Origin: Flavobacterium salmonis | GTDB taxonomy: Bacteria; Bacteroidota; Bacteroidia; Flavobacteriales; Flavobacteriaceae | Direction of reading: 5' to 3' | DNA: 36,354 nt | NCBI RefSeq assembly: GCF_903819435.1 | Contig: NZ_CAIJDP010000044.1 | Span: forward strand, 1-36,354 | Shown here: positions 25,702-33,527 of the stretch, one piece after another | Numbering within the stretch: position 1 is the stretch's first letter | Layout: each line of letters opens with the position of its first letter | The notes under the pieces: generated by a model | What the model was told of the DNA's origin: nothing | What the model saw: the letters and a program-made list of their open reading frames with translations, nothing else | The model's database searches: none | Made by a program: the position numbers and the translations under genes

Positions 25702-28518
25702 ATGAAAATCTTTCAATCAAAATATTGGCTTTTTCTCCTTTTCATCGGATTTAAAAGCGCTGCTCAGTTTTCGACTACAGTTCCGCTCAGCAAAGACGTA
25801 GTTTCCGGAACATTAAAGAACGGAATGAAATATTATATTCTTCATAACGAATGGCCAAAAGACCGTGTCTGTTTTTATTTCGCTCAGAATGTCGGAGCGA
25901 TTTTAGAAAATGACGATCAGAACGGACTGGCGCATTTCCTGGAACACATGGCCTTCAACGGAACACAAAACTTTGAAGGAAAAGGGATTATCGATATGCT
26001 GGAGAAAAAAGGAGTTAGTTTTGGAGCAGATATCAATGCGTATACTGCACAGGATCAAACCGTTTACAATTTGAGTAACGTTCCTGCAAACGATTCTAAA
26101 TTGATTGACTCCTGTCTTTTGGCATTGCACGACTGGTCTGGTTTTCTTTCTTTAAAGGATACTGAAATTGATGCAGAACGTGGTGTTATCAGAGAAGAAT
26201 GGAGAACGAGAAGAAACTCAGAATTCAGACTTCGCTTAGAAACAGATAAGGTTTTGTACAAAGATTCTAAGTATGCAAAACGAGATGTAATTGGCGATTT
26301 AAATCTAATCAATACGTTTGATTATCAGGTTTTAAGAGATTATTATAAAAAATGGTACCGACCGGATTTACAAGCCGTTATTGTGGTTGGAGATATTGAT
26401 CCTGCAGTAATTGAAAAGAAGATTATCGAAACTTTTTCTGCTATCCCAATGCCTAAAAATGCGGCAGAACGTTATTATGTTGCTGTTCCAAAAAACAAAG
26501 CAATGAACTACGTTTTGGCGAAAGACAAAGAAGCGCAGGAAACAAGTGTTGTTTTGTATTTTAAAAAGGATTTTGATAAAGTTAAAAACAACGAAACGAT
26601 CAGAAGGGATTTGGTGAACAATCTGTGTACCGATATGATGAACAGACGGTATCAGGAATTCATTCAGAATAATGAAACAGCTGTTTTAAATATTGGCACA
26701 GGAACATCAGAAGTTTCAAGATTAACCAATTCGTACTATTTATATGTAACCCCAAAAAATAACAAAACGCTGGAAGGTTTCAAAGAAATGATGATTGAAA
26801 CGGAAAGAGCGGTTCGTTACGGATTTACTCAAAAAGAATTAGACCGCAACAAAGAAGCTGTTTTGAGTTCATACAAAAACTCACTGCAAAATAAAGACAA
26901 ATTTGAAAGTGATGGACTTTCAGAAGAATTAGTCAATTATTTCTTAAAAGCAATGCCATTTGAGAGTATCGAAACACAGTATGAAAAGGCAAAGTCAAGA
27001 CTGGCTTCTATAACCTTAGCTGAAATAAATCAGGCGGTTAAGAAATTGCAGACAACTGATAATAGGGTCATGACAGTTACAGGTCCTGACAAAAGTGAAA
27101 TTGTTTATCCTTCAAAAGAAGATTATGTTTCGATTATGGCATCTGTTAAAAAAATGCCGCTTGAAAAATACAAAGAAAGCGATACTGACCGGCCTTTGAT
27201 TGCATCAGATCTGAAAGGTTCTAAAGCTTCAAAAGAAACTGCAATTGAAGGAATTGCAGGGGCAAAAAGTTACGTTTTGGCAAATGGGGCAAAGATTGTT
27301 CTGTATCCGACTACCTTAGCAAAAGACGAAGTGTTGTTCTCTGCGTTTAGTTTTGGAGGAAGTTCGTTAGTAAAGACAGAAGATATTCCGTCATCTCAAA
27401 TCGCAGTGAGTCTGGTTGAAAATTCTGGTCTGGGCACTTTTAAAAGTACCGATTTAAAAGACAAACTAAACGGAAAAATTGTTGATATTAAGCCTTATAT
27501 AACTGAATTGACTGAAGGTTTTAAAGGTTCAGGCAATCAAAAGGATTTTGAAACTTTATTGCAATTGCTGTATCTGTATTTTGAACAGCCAAGATTTGAT
27601 AAGGATGCTTATAGCCGAATGGTTACGGGTTTTAGTAATTCGTTAGAAAATTCAGCTAATACGAATCCGAAAGTTTTTCAGGATACAATTTCACAGCTCA
27701 ATTACAATAGAAACAAAAGAGTTCCGTTAATAAACGAAGAATTTCTGAAACGATTGAGTTTTGAAAAAGCATCAGAAATTTATAAACAAAGAATTCAAAA
27801 CGCTGCCGATTTCACGTTTGTCTTTACCGGAAATCTTCCGGATAATGTACTTTCATTAATTGAAAAATATATCGGAAGTATTGCATCAGATGTAAATAAA
27901 AAAGAAAATTTTGTAGACAATCATCTTGATCCTGCACCGGGAATAGCCAAACAGTTATTAGTGCGCGAAATGAATGTTCCAAAATCAAGTGTTTACATTC
28001 GTTTTGTAAAACAGTTTCCATACAACTATAAAAATGTATTCATATCGCATATTTTAGCAGAATTACTATCTAAAAAATACCTGGATTTAATTCGTGAAGA
28101 AGAGGGTGGAAGTTATGGGGTTCATGTAAATTCAGGTTTAAGCAGACTGCCTTGGGATGAGTATTCAATGACAATCAATTTTGACAGTGATCCTGAAAAA
28201 GTAGAAAAACTAACAAAAATAGTCTATGAACAGATAAATTTAACGCAAAAAGATGTAACAAAACAGGAGGAAATAGAGTCTATTAAGAACACAGTTTTAA
28301 AGGCAAGAGCAGAGAAAGTGATGACAAACAGTTTTTGGCTTAACAGCCTAAATAATATGATCCTAAACAATGATACATTTAAAGATGATGTTATTTACAA
28401 AAAAACGCTGAAAGAAATAACAGCCGAAGATGTAAAAGCTTTCGCAAAGGAATTTTTTGCAAATCCTAAAACTGTCGAAGTAATTATGAAATCAAAGCCT
28501 CAGGTTGCTGCACCATAA
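25702..28518 (+). CDS. M16 family (pitrilysin/insulinase-like) zinc peptidase, exported
   Basis: A 938-residue metallopeptidase with a signal peptide (MKIFQSKYWLFLLFIGFKSAAQ). The catalytic half has the inverted zinc motif HxxEH as H78-F-L-E81-H82 (GLAHFLEHMAFNGT) with the third ligand likely Glu159 (DAERGVIREE). The second, inactive half runs from about 500 to the end (GSYGVHVNSG is the usual R/Y-type substrate-binding segment). Length and two-half plan match single-chain M16 enzymes such as PqqL. It begins 18 bases after dsbD and ends before a strong terminator, so it closes the locus. Such enzymes cut small proteins and peptides inside a closed chamber, which fits degradation of an imported peptide. 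Confidence 0.95.
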   Translation: MKIFQSKYWLFLLFIGFKSAAQFSTTVPLSKDVVSGTLKNGMKYYILHNEWPKDRVCFYFAQNVGAILENDDQNGLAHFLEHMAFNGTQNFEGKGIIDMLEKKGVSFGADINAYTAQDQTVYNLSNVPANDSKLIDSCLLALHDWSGFLSLKDTEIDAERGVIREEWRTRRNSEFRLRLETDKVLYKDSKYAKRDVIGDLNLINTFDYQVLRDYYKKWYRPDLQAVIVVGDIDPAVIEKKIIETFSAIPMPKNAAERYYVAVPKNKAMNYVLAKDKEAQETSVVLYFKKDFDKVKNNETIRRDLVNNLCTDMMNRRYQEFIQNNETAVLNIGTGTSEVSRLTNSYYLYVTPKNNKTLEGFKEMMIETERAVRYGFTQKELDRNKEAVLSSYKNSLQNKDKFESDGLSEELVNYFLKAMPFESIETQYEKAKSRLASITLAEINQAVKKLQTTDNRVMTVTGPDKSEIVYPSKEDYVSIMASVKKMPLEKYKESDTDRPLIASDLKGSKASKETAIEGIAGAKSYVLANGAKIVLYPTTLAKDEVLFSAFSFGGSSLVKTEDIPSSQIAVSLVENSGLGTFKSTDLKDKLNGKIVDIKPYITELTEGFKGSGNQKDFETLLQLLYLYFEQPRFDKDAYSRMVTGFSNSLENSANTNPKVFQDTISQLNYNRNKRVPLINEEFLKRLSFEKASEIYKQRIQNAADFTFVFTGNLPDNVLSLIEKYIGSIASDVNKKENFVDNHLDPAPGIAKQLLVREMNVPKSSVYIRFVKQFPYNYKNVFISHILAELLSKKYLDLIREEEGGSYGVHVNSGLSRLPWDEYSMTINFDSDPEKVEKLTKIVYEQINLTQKDVTKQEEIESIKNTVLKARAEKVMTNSFWLNSLNNMILNNDTFKDDVIYKKTLKEITAEDVKAFAKEFFANPKTVEVIMKSKPQVAAP

Positions 28519-28596
28519 TAGTAAGAAATTGGTTTTTCATTCATTTTTTAGAAGTATTTTGAATTAGTAAGCGTATACAACTAACTTGAAAAACCC

Positions 28597-28628
28597 AAAG
28601 AGCTGTTTAACGACAGCTCTTTTTTTTC
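28597..28628 (+). terminator. Intrinsic terminator of the SusCD/redox/peptidase locus
   Basis: AAAGAGCTGT (28597-28606) and ACAGCTCTTT (28613-28622) form a perfect stem with a 6-base loop, followed by a T-run of at least seven. Confidence 0.88.
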
Positions 28629-28756
28629 GACTTTACTTTTACAATAAACATATCTTATAGATATTTTTGGCTAAATCAATAAAAAAAGGTAGGGTTTCTC
28701 ACAGTTGAATTGTTTAAGAATAAACCACTTTTTAGATTAAACTTCGAATATCAACC

Positions 28757-29446
28757 ATGGATAGAAAAAAATTTTTAAGAAACGGTCTTTTCGGATTAGG
28801 CACTATTATTGCACTTCCAACCGCTATTTCATCCTGTTCAAAAGATAATGATAACGAATCATCAGATGATACGGGTAATAATTCGGGAGGTGATTGCAGT
28901 GTTTCGCCAACTGAAACCAAAGGGCCTTTTCCTATACTGACTCCCGCTCAATATGTTAGGGCAAGTATTATAGGCGACAGGACAGGTGTAGCACTTTTAA
29001 TGACCCTGACCATAGAAGATAAAAGCAATGGATGTACGCCGCTTGCAAACGTATTTGTTGATGTCTGGCAATGTGATAAGGACGGATTATACTCTCAATA
29101 TAGTACACAAACCAGCGCCAGCTATTTAAGAGGAAGGCAGACTACAGACCAAAATGGAAAAGTTTCTTTTATTAGCATATTTCCAGGCTGGTATCCGGGT
29201 AGGGCACCTCATATTCATGTTGAAATAGTAACTTCTGAGGGCAGGTCGCTTTTGGTCACTCAAATTGCCTTTCCGGTTTCCACTTATACATCGGTTTATG
29301 CAACTGATGGTTATAATGGAGCACCCGACACATCAAATACACAGGACAGTATATTTTCGAATAGTTTATCCGGAAATATGGCTGATTCTGTTACAGGAAA
29401 CAATACTGATGGCTATACTTTATTAAAAAAAATAACTGTAGCGTAA
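28757..29446 (+). CDS. Lipoprotein intradiol-dioxygenase-like enzyme
   Basis: A 229-residue protein of the intradiol ring-cleavage dioxygenase fold (protocatechuate 3,4-dioxygenase beta-like), which uses Fe(III) to open catechol rings. Visible likely iron ligands: Tyr112 (DGLYSQ), Tyr146 (PGWYPGRAPH), His152 and His154 (HIH). The N-terminus (MDRKKFLRNGLFGLGTIIAL, then PTAISSC) is an export signal with a lipobox Cys27, and a Ser/Asp/Asn-rich tether follows (28-46), so it should be anchored on the periplasmic or outer face of a membrane, unlike the cytoplasmic classical enzymes. It stands alone with no other aromatic-degradation genes nearby; the substrate is unknown. Confidence 0.88.
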   Translation: MDRKKFLRNGLFGLGTIIALPTAISSCSKDNDNESSDDTGNNSGGDCSVSPTETKGPFPILTPAQYVRASIIGDRTGVALLMTLTIEDKSNGCTPLANVFVDVWQCDKDGLYSQYSTQTSASYLRGRQTTDQNGKVSFISIFPGWYPGRAPHIHVEIVTSEGRSLLVTQIAFPVSTYTSVYATDGYNGAPDTSNTQDSIFSNSLSGNMADSVTGNNTDGYTLLKKITVA

Positions 29447-29526
29447 AGGATAACACATCTTTCTTTACCTCAGACAAAGGAATAATTTACTTCATTATAA
29501 TGCTTTTTTAATAGATTGATTTGGTT

Positions 29527-29561
29527 AAAAAAAAGTCACTCCTTTTACGAGTGACTTTTTT
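29527..29561. terminator. Shared bidirectional terminator between convergent genes
   Basis: AAAAAAAA then GTCACTC (29535-29541), loop, GAGTGAC (29549-29555) and TTTTTT: a perfect stem flanked by A-run and T-run, so it works in both directions for the dioxygenase-like gene (plus) and the GH97 gene (minus). Confidence 0.88.
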
Positions 29562-29590
29562 GGTTTTTAAAATGGATGAATGATAATCTT

Positions 29591-31537
29591 CTAAGGAACA
29601 AATAGTACAGTTCCTCCATTGGCAGAAAGCTCCAGATTGAATTTAGTTTTATTACCAAACTTCTGAGTACTGAATTTTGATTCCTGACCGTCGCCATCTG
29701 AAATAATAGCTACATTTTTACCTTTAAGCATCGACAAATCTACAGTGATTTTTTTAGTGCTGTTTTCTCCATTGATGGCTGCAATGTACCATTTTGTGTT
29801 TTTTCTTCGGGCAATTACACAATATTTACCCGGATAGCCATCTATAAAACGGGTTTCATCCCATACTGTCGGAACATTTTTCAGGTAATCAAATAAATAA
29901 GCGGGTTTTTCCTTTAAGTTTTCAGGCGTTAATCCCAAGTGCTGAACGGCAGAAAAAAACACAACAGCTGTTGCCATTTCAAAAGCATCAGTAGTTTTTC
30001 GAATTGTTCCTTGGTTAGGGTTACGGTTTAAACGTTTATTAAGGAAAACCGGACCAAAATCCATTGAGCTTACGGCATTTCTGGTAAAAGGATAAATAGT
30101 AGCTGTCGAAGGATATCGGTCACTGAACGCCTGCTGAAAAACCAGATTTTCAGAGGCTAGTACCGCTTCGCTCGTCATAAAATTAGGGTACATTCTTTCC
30201 CACCCGCGAGGAAGGGTAGTACCGTGAAAATTGATGTTCAGACCAAATTCAGCTGCATCGGTAAGGATATCATGATACAGTTTCATGGTAGCCTGTTTAT
30301 CGCCGCCAAAAAAATCGATTTTTAAGCCTTTTACGCCAATTTGCTGCAGCCATTGCATCTCTTCTCTTCTGGCTTCAGCTGTGTTCATTCTGTCTTTTGG
30401 GGTTTGCGGAGCAGTGTTCCAGTTTCCGTTAGAATTATACCAAAGCAGGACACCAACATTTTTAGATTTGGCATAATTCACCAGTTCGGTCATTTTTTCT
30501 TTACCAATAGTAGTATCCCAAAGGGCATCAATCAGGATGAATTCGCATTTCATGTCGGCTGCAAGATCAATAAAAGTTTTCTGATCGTTATAATTGCAGC
30601 TTTCGTCCTGCCACACAATCCAGCTCCAGCTTGCACGGCCTGCATCAAATATTTTCGAAGTTTTTACAAGCGGTTTAACCACATCTGTCGAAGCAGTCGA
30701 TTCAACAATTGGTTTTAAAGTTCGTCCAAGAGTAATCGTTTTCCACGAAGTCTGCATAGGTAAAATTGCAGAAGCTGTAACAGGCTCCTGATTGTTATTT
30801 TCGCCATCCTGAGGAAAAGTAACAGTATAGATGCCGTCTGAACCTGCATCGCTTAATCGGGTTCCCACATACGTATCGCTGACACCGGTTTCAGAAAGTA
30901 ACAGCCATCCTTTATTGCCTAGGTGAAACAGCGCCGGAAAAGTATAACCCAATCCGTATTGAGATTTTGTTCCCACGGGTTCTTCCCGGGTGTATTCTTC
31001 TTCATAAGACGGTTTCGTTTTTTGCCAGCCGCTGGATGGCGGAGCCTGAGGCGTGATAAAAGTGGTTGTTCCTGCTGGGAGTTTAAATTCTGTTATTTCT
31101 TTTTCAACAGTACAATTAGTCGTATTCTTTTTGCTTTTCGGAATCAGATAACTAAAAGCGACATCAGTATTCGTAATTCTGAAAATTATATTTATGGTGT
31201 CGTTTGAAGCATTCGTAAAGATACATTTTAATTCATTCGCCTTATAATTGATCTGACTGACTTTTGAACGGTTGAGCTGATAAGATTCCTGAATTTTGAC
31301 TGATGTATAGCCCGCCAGTTTAAGCCCTTTTGTAAAGTCACCTGCAGAACTAAGAAGTCCTATGGATGATTTTCCAAGGAATTCATCTTTTTGATAAAAT
31401 ATGCTGTAATAAGCTTTGCCGTCAGTAACGGAAATTTCCATTTTTATATTTTTATCAGGACTTGAGGCAGATACTGTTTGCGACTGAAGCGAATTTGAAA
31501 GAGAGAAGTAAAGTAGACTAATCAGGATAGATCTCAT
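29591..31537 (-). CDS. Glycoside hydrolase family 97 protein
   Basis: A 648-residue exported glycosidase. It has a signal peptide (first ~20 residues, ending LQSQ), an N-terminal beta-sandwich GH97 domain (about 22-280), a central TIM barrel (about 290-555; RASWSWIVWQDESCNYNDQ, LIDALWD) and a C-terminal beta domain (about 560-648). GH97 enzymes are alpha-glucosidases (inverting, SusB-like) or alpha-galactosidases (retaining). Here GLKIDFFGGD carries Asp408 where retaining members have the nucleophile, and Glu457 (MTSEAV) is a candidate acid/base; this favours a retaining alpha-galactosidase-like enzyme. It stands alone, without a SusCD pair at its side. Confidence 0.93.
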   Translation of the reverse strand: MRSILISLLYFSLSNSLQSQTVSASSPDKNIKMEISVTDGKAYYSIFYQKDEFLGKSSIGLLSSAGDFTKGLKLAGYTSVKIQESYQLNRSKVSQINYKANELKCIFTNASNDTINIIFRITNTDVAFSYLIPKSKKNTTNCTVEKEITEFKLPAGTTTFITPQAPPSSGWQKTKPSYEEEYTREEPVGTKSQYGLGYTFPALFHLGNKGWLLLSETGVSDTYVGTRLSDAGSDGIYTVTFPQDGENNNQEPVTASAILPMQTSWKTITLGRTLKPIVESTASTDVVKPLVKTSKIFDAGRASWSWIVWQDESCNYNDQKTFIDLAADMKCEFILIDALWDTTIGKEKMTELVNYAKSKNVGVLLWYNSNGNWNTAPQTPKDRMNTAEARREEMQWLQQIGVKGLKIDFFGGDKQATMKLYHDILTDAAEFGLNINFHGTTLPRGWERMYPNFMTSEAVLASENLVFQQAFSDRYPSTATIYPFTRNAVSSMDFGPVFLNKRLNRNPNQGTIRKTTDAFEMATAVVFFSAVQHLGLTPENLKEKPAYLFDYLKNVPTVWDETRFIDGYPGKYCVIARRKNTKWYIAAINGENSTKKITVDLSMLKGKNVAIISDGDGQESKFSTQKFGNKTKFNLELSANGGTVLFVP

Positions 31538-31588
31538 GATAGGGTATTTGGTTGGTTAGTAAAGCTCTTCGGAAAAAGAATATAAGTG

Positions 31589-31619
31589 TAAAAATAACAC
31601 TTTTTTTAAGATTTGACAA
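31589..31619 (-). promoter_or_regulatory. Possible promoter of the GH97 gene
   Basis: On the minus strand TTG (31619-31617), a 20-base spacer and TATTTTTA (31596-31589) give a near match to TTG-N19-TAnnTTTG (last base A instead of G), about 52 bases before the ATG. Confidence 0.3.
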
Positions 31620-32035
31620 AATAGAATGTTTTTTTAAATCAGTAAGTGGTTTGCAGGATTATTTCTGAATTAGAGGGAGTATTTGAAAATGATTAAATTT
31701 TCTAAGAATAAAAGGAGAGTATGTTTTTATTTCAAATTTCGTAACACGAACAGCTTTACTATTTCCATGTGATATTTATTTCAATTTAGCATGTTTGATG
31801 AAACATTATTATTTTAGCCTCAAAAGTAGAATGCTTCGGAAATCTTTCGACGCAAAAATAAAAGCTTTTATAGCGCAATTCAGAGGTGTGAGGGATGTGG
31901 AATTTTTCTTTTTAGGCGAACGAATATGTATACTTAAACTTTTTTGCTTCACAGGTTTTTGGATTACTCTATAAATCGCGATCGGCTTCTTCGGATCCAA
32001 GATGACTTTGTAAATACGAAAAGTGTTTAAAATAA
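31620..32035. other. Intergenic stretch without a supported gene
   Basis: AT-rich sequence between the GH97 gene and a terminator. Short frames exist on both strands (47 codons plus at 31831, 79 codons minus at 32048) but they overlap each other, and the minus one begins inside the terminator hairpin. I see no gene that I can support. Confidence 0.5.
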
Positions 32036-32060
32036 AAAAGCACCTCATTGAGGTGCTTTT
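32036..32060 (-). terminator. Intrinsic terminator next to the tRNA-like remnant
   Basis: AAAAGCACCTC (32036-32046), loop ATT, GAGGTGCTTTT (32050-32060): a perfect 11-bp stem; on the minus strand it ends in a run of Ts. It lies directly after the tRNA-like 3' end, as a tRNA gene terminator would. Confidence 0.85.
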
Positions 32061-32062
32061 AG

Positions 32063-32079
32063 CGGAGAAAGAGGGATTT
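32063..32079 (-). other. tRNA 3'-end remnant (serine-tRNA-like), possible attachment site
   Basis: On the minus strand the bases read AAAT, CCCTC (T-stem 3' half), TTTCTCC (acceptor 3' half) and G (discriminator), followed by CT and a terminator. This is how the end of a bacterial serine tRNA gene looks; a G discriminator is usual for serine tRNAs. Upstream (32080 onward) there is no T-loop TTCGAAT, anticodon arm or D arm, so only the end is present. That is the pattern left at the far end of an element integrated into a tRNA gene, with the intact tRNA at the other end. It is inference from 17 bases. Confidence 0.45.
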
Positions 32080-32189
32080 GTGTTCCATTTCTAACCGATT
32101 GATATTATTGATTTTAATAATTTTAAAAATCCTAGGTTTTCGCTTTTGCATCTATAATTATCGTGCAAATTATTCGAAATCTTATAGTA

Positions 32190-32219
32190 CAAATGTATGA
32201 AAACTAAAGGATTAATCAA
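32190..32219 (-). promoter_or_regulatory. Well-formed promoter facing the tRNA-like remnant
   Basis: Minus strand: TTG (32219-32217), 19-base spacer, TACATTTG (32197-32190), an excellent match to the Bacteroidota consensus TTG-N19-TAnnTTTG. It would yield a transcript of about 145 bases ending at the terminator at 32036-32060. It contains only a 30-codon frame (starts MQKRKPRIFKII) that runs through the tRNA remnant, so the product may be a small RNA, a short peptide or a dead transcript. Confidence 0.6.
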
Positions 32220-32238
32220 CATAAAACCTTTACAAATT

Positions 32239-32265
32239 GTTCAATAAATGAACTAGTTATTGAAC
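32239..32265. repeat. Perfect inverted repeat upstream of the promoter
   Basis: GTTCAATAA (32239-32247) and TTATTGAAC (32257-32265) are perfect inverted copies around a 9-base centre that itself overlaps the palindrome AACTAGTT (32251-32258). It lies about 20 bases upstream of the -33 element, in the position of an operator or a recombinase arm site. There is no T-run, so it is not a terminator. Confidence 0.5.
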
Positions 32266-32315
32266 TTATTAACTACTATTTAGAGGTTTACTAATTAATA
32301 CTTTCTTTGAGTACC

Positions 32316-32543
32316 TCATCCAATAATTAAAGGTTGAACCTGTTCAATCTTTAAGCTGGTGTAGTTACAGAACTCCTCAACTGACACAAACTCATTTTCA
32401 AGCTTACTCAGGTCGTTTCTTATTTTTTATAATAATCTAGCACTTTGTCTATAAATTTTGCCTGTAATGCGTTGTATATCTTTTGGGTAGATACATATCT
32501 GTGTCGTCCTAAAATAACTATACAGATTATTAAATAAATCCTG
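32316..32543 (-). pseudogene. Small broken gene with an in-frame stop
   Basis: Reading the minus strand from 32543, one frame gives about 38 residues (including IYPKDIQRITGKIYRQSARL), a TAA stop at 32429-32427, then 36 more residues in the same frame (including KLENEFVSVEEFCNYTSLKI) to a stop at 32316. The two parts read as one helical protein of about 75 residues with a likely helix-turn-helix character, interrupted by one nonsense codon (one base away from AAA, CAA or GAA). No ATG, GTG or TTG is present at the front. It resembles, from memory and unverified, small accessory proteins near mobile elements of Flavobacteriia. Confidence 0.5.
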
Positions 32544-32589
32544 TTATAGCTATACAAATATAATTTTTAATCCTAAACTTACTATACAG
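32517..32589. repeat. ACTATACAG repeats in the divergent space
   Basis: ACTATACAG occurs at 32517-32525 and 32581-32589 in the same orientation, and between them lies CTGTTATAGCTATACAA, which contains the palindrome TATAGCTATA. They flank and overlap the presumed starts of the two divergent genes, so they may be operators; this is a guess from position. Confidence 0.3.
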
Positions 32590-33110
32590 CTGTTTTTTCA
32601 CTTACTAAGGAGAAGCAGATAAAAATTTTAGTTGGAAATTATTATTCCACATTACTATTTCTTTTAGATAAAATCACAGAAATAAATAATAGTAGTGATT
32701 TACACAGAGATAGTCTAAAAGAAGTAACAACTACTTTAATATCTTGTTTGAATGAATTAATAATTTTTATAGAATCAAGATTCGCAAACTATTTAACGGC
32801 CCCTTTTCAAATTGTTGAAAGTAAGACAACTAGTCCTATAGTAATGAATGGCTTTTCTGGTAAAGTTTTATGTAAACTATCAACCGATCAAACAGCCTTA
32901 ATATTAAGGGCATCCGATGAATTAAAAATTCTTATTTCAAAATCAATGAATTATTTATTTAAAACAATCGTTCCCTTTTTATCCACTCCAAACAAAGCAG
33001 ATCTGTCTTATAATGCCATGCGAAGCAAAGCTTATGTTTTTGAAGAAAGGGATAAGCAGATAGCAATTGAAACATTGGAACGAATGATCAAACAGATTAA
33101 AGAATACTAA
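32577..33110 (+). CDS. Unknown protein without a normal start codon
   Basis: The frame is open from just after a stop at 32574-32576 to the stop at 33108-33110 (about 177 residues). The first usual start codon is TTG at 32748 (120 residues left), but the upstream part reads as a continuous protein (LTKEKQIKILVGNYYSTLLF, then LDKITEINNSSDLHRDSLKE) leading into helices around IIFIESRFANYLTAPF. So the true gene probably begins near 32577-32625 with a non-standard codon, or has lost its start. Mostly alpha-helical, no signal peptide or membrane helix. I do not recognise the family. It is divergent from the broken gene at 32316-32543. Confidence 0.55.
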   Translation, partial: TYYTAVFSLTKEKQIKILVGNYYSTLLFLLDKITEINNSSDLHRDSLKEVTTTLISCLNELIIFIESRFANYLTAPFQIVESKTTSPIVMNGFSGKVLCKLSTDQTALILRASDELKILISKSMNYLFKTIVPFLSTPNKADLSYNAMRSKAYVFEERDKQIAIETLERMIKQIKEY

Positions 33111-33134
33111 CCAAATAATTTAAAATTTTAAAAC

Positions 33135-33275
33135 ATGAAAAAGTTATTATACATTTTAACAACCGTGGTTCTTATAAAAGCGGTACAAAATTCAAATGCT
33201 TTTTGTGATTTGAGCAATACAATACAATGCCCTTCAACTTGGTTTAGGATAAACTGGTTGCTACTTATTGCTTAA
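33135..33275 (+). CDS. Possible 46-residue exported peptide
   Basis: A short frame 25 bases after the preceding gene. It begins MKKLLYILTTVVLIKAVQNS and continues NAFCDLSNTIQCPSTWF, with a second hydrophobic run at the end (WLLLIA). The start has the form of a signal peptide; two cysteines follow it. It could be a small secreted or membrane peptide, or the front of a longer exported protein whose rest was lost. I do not recognise it. Confidence 0.35.
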   Translation: MKKLLYILTTVVLIKAVQNSNAFCDLSNTIQCPSTWFRINWLLLIA

Positions 33276-33527
33276 TTTATTCATGTTGGCTCAATCAATG
33301 GAATAGATTTAAATACCCAACATTGGATAATAGCATAATCAACTTGTATTCTGGATATTACCCTTATTTCTTACCTTGAAAACAACAATAACGTTTAGTT
33401 TGTATACACATTATGATTTTTAAACTCTAAAAAGGAGGTAAACAAACTTATGTGACAGAATTCAAATTCTCATACGGCTATTTTGTAATTTCATGACATT
33501 GCTTACTAAAATTTTATTTTTAAATAT
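33276..33527 (+). other. Intergenic stretch before the adhesin gene
   Basis: AT-rich sequence with no gene that I can support. It contains AAAAAGGAGGT near 33431-33440, a near-perfect Shine-Dalgarno sequence, which is rare in this phylum; the ATG that follows is immediately followed by TGA. A 21-residue open tail (ends YGYFVIS) follows in another frame and may be a gene relic. Confidence 0.4.

Noticed and set aside
31809..32048. 79-residue minus-strand frame
   Set aside because: Its start lies inside a terminator hairpin, its composition is unlike the neighbours, and an equally open plus-strand frame (31831-31974) overlaps it.
32063..32170. A complete tRNA gene at this place
   Set aside because: Only the last 17 bases fit; no T-loop, anticodon arm or D arm is found upstream.
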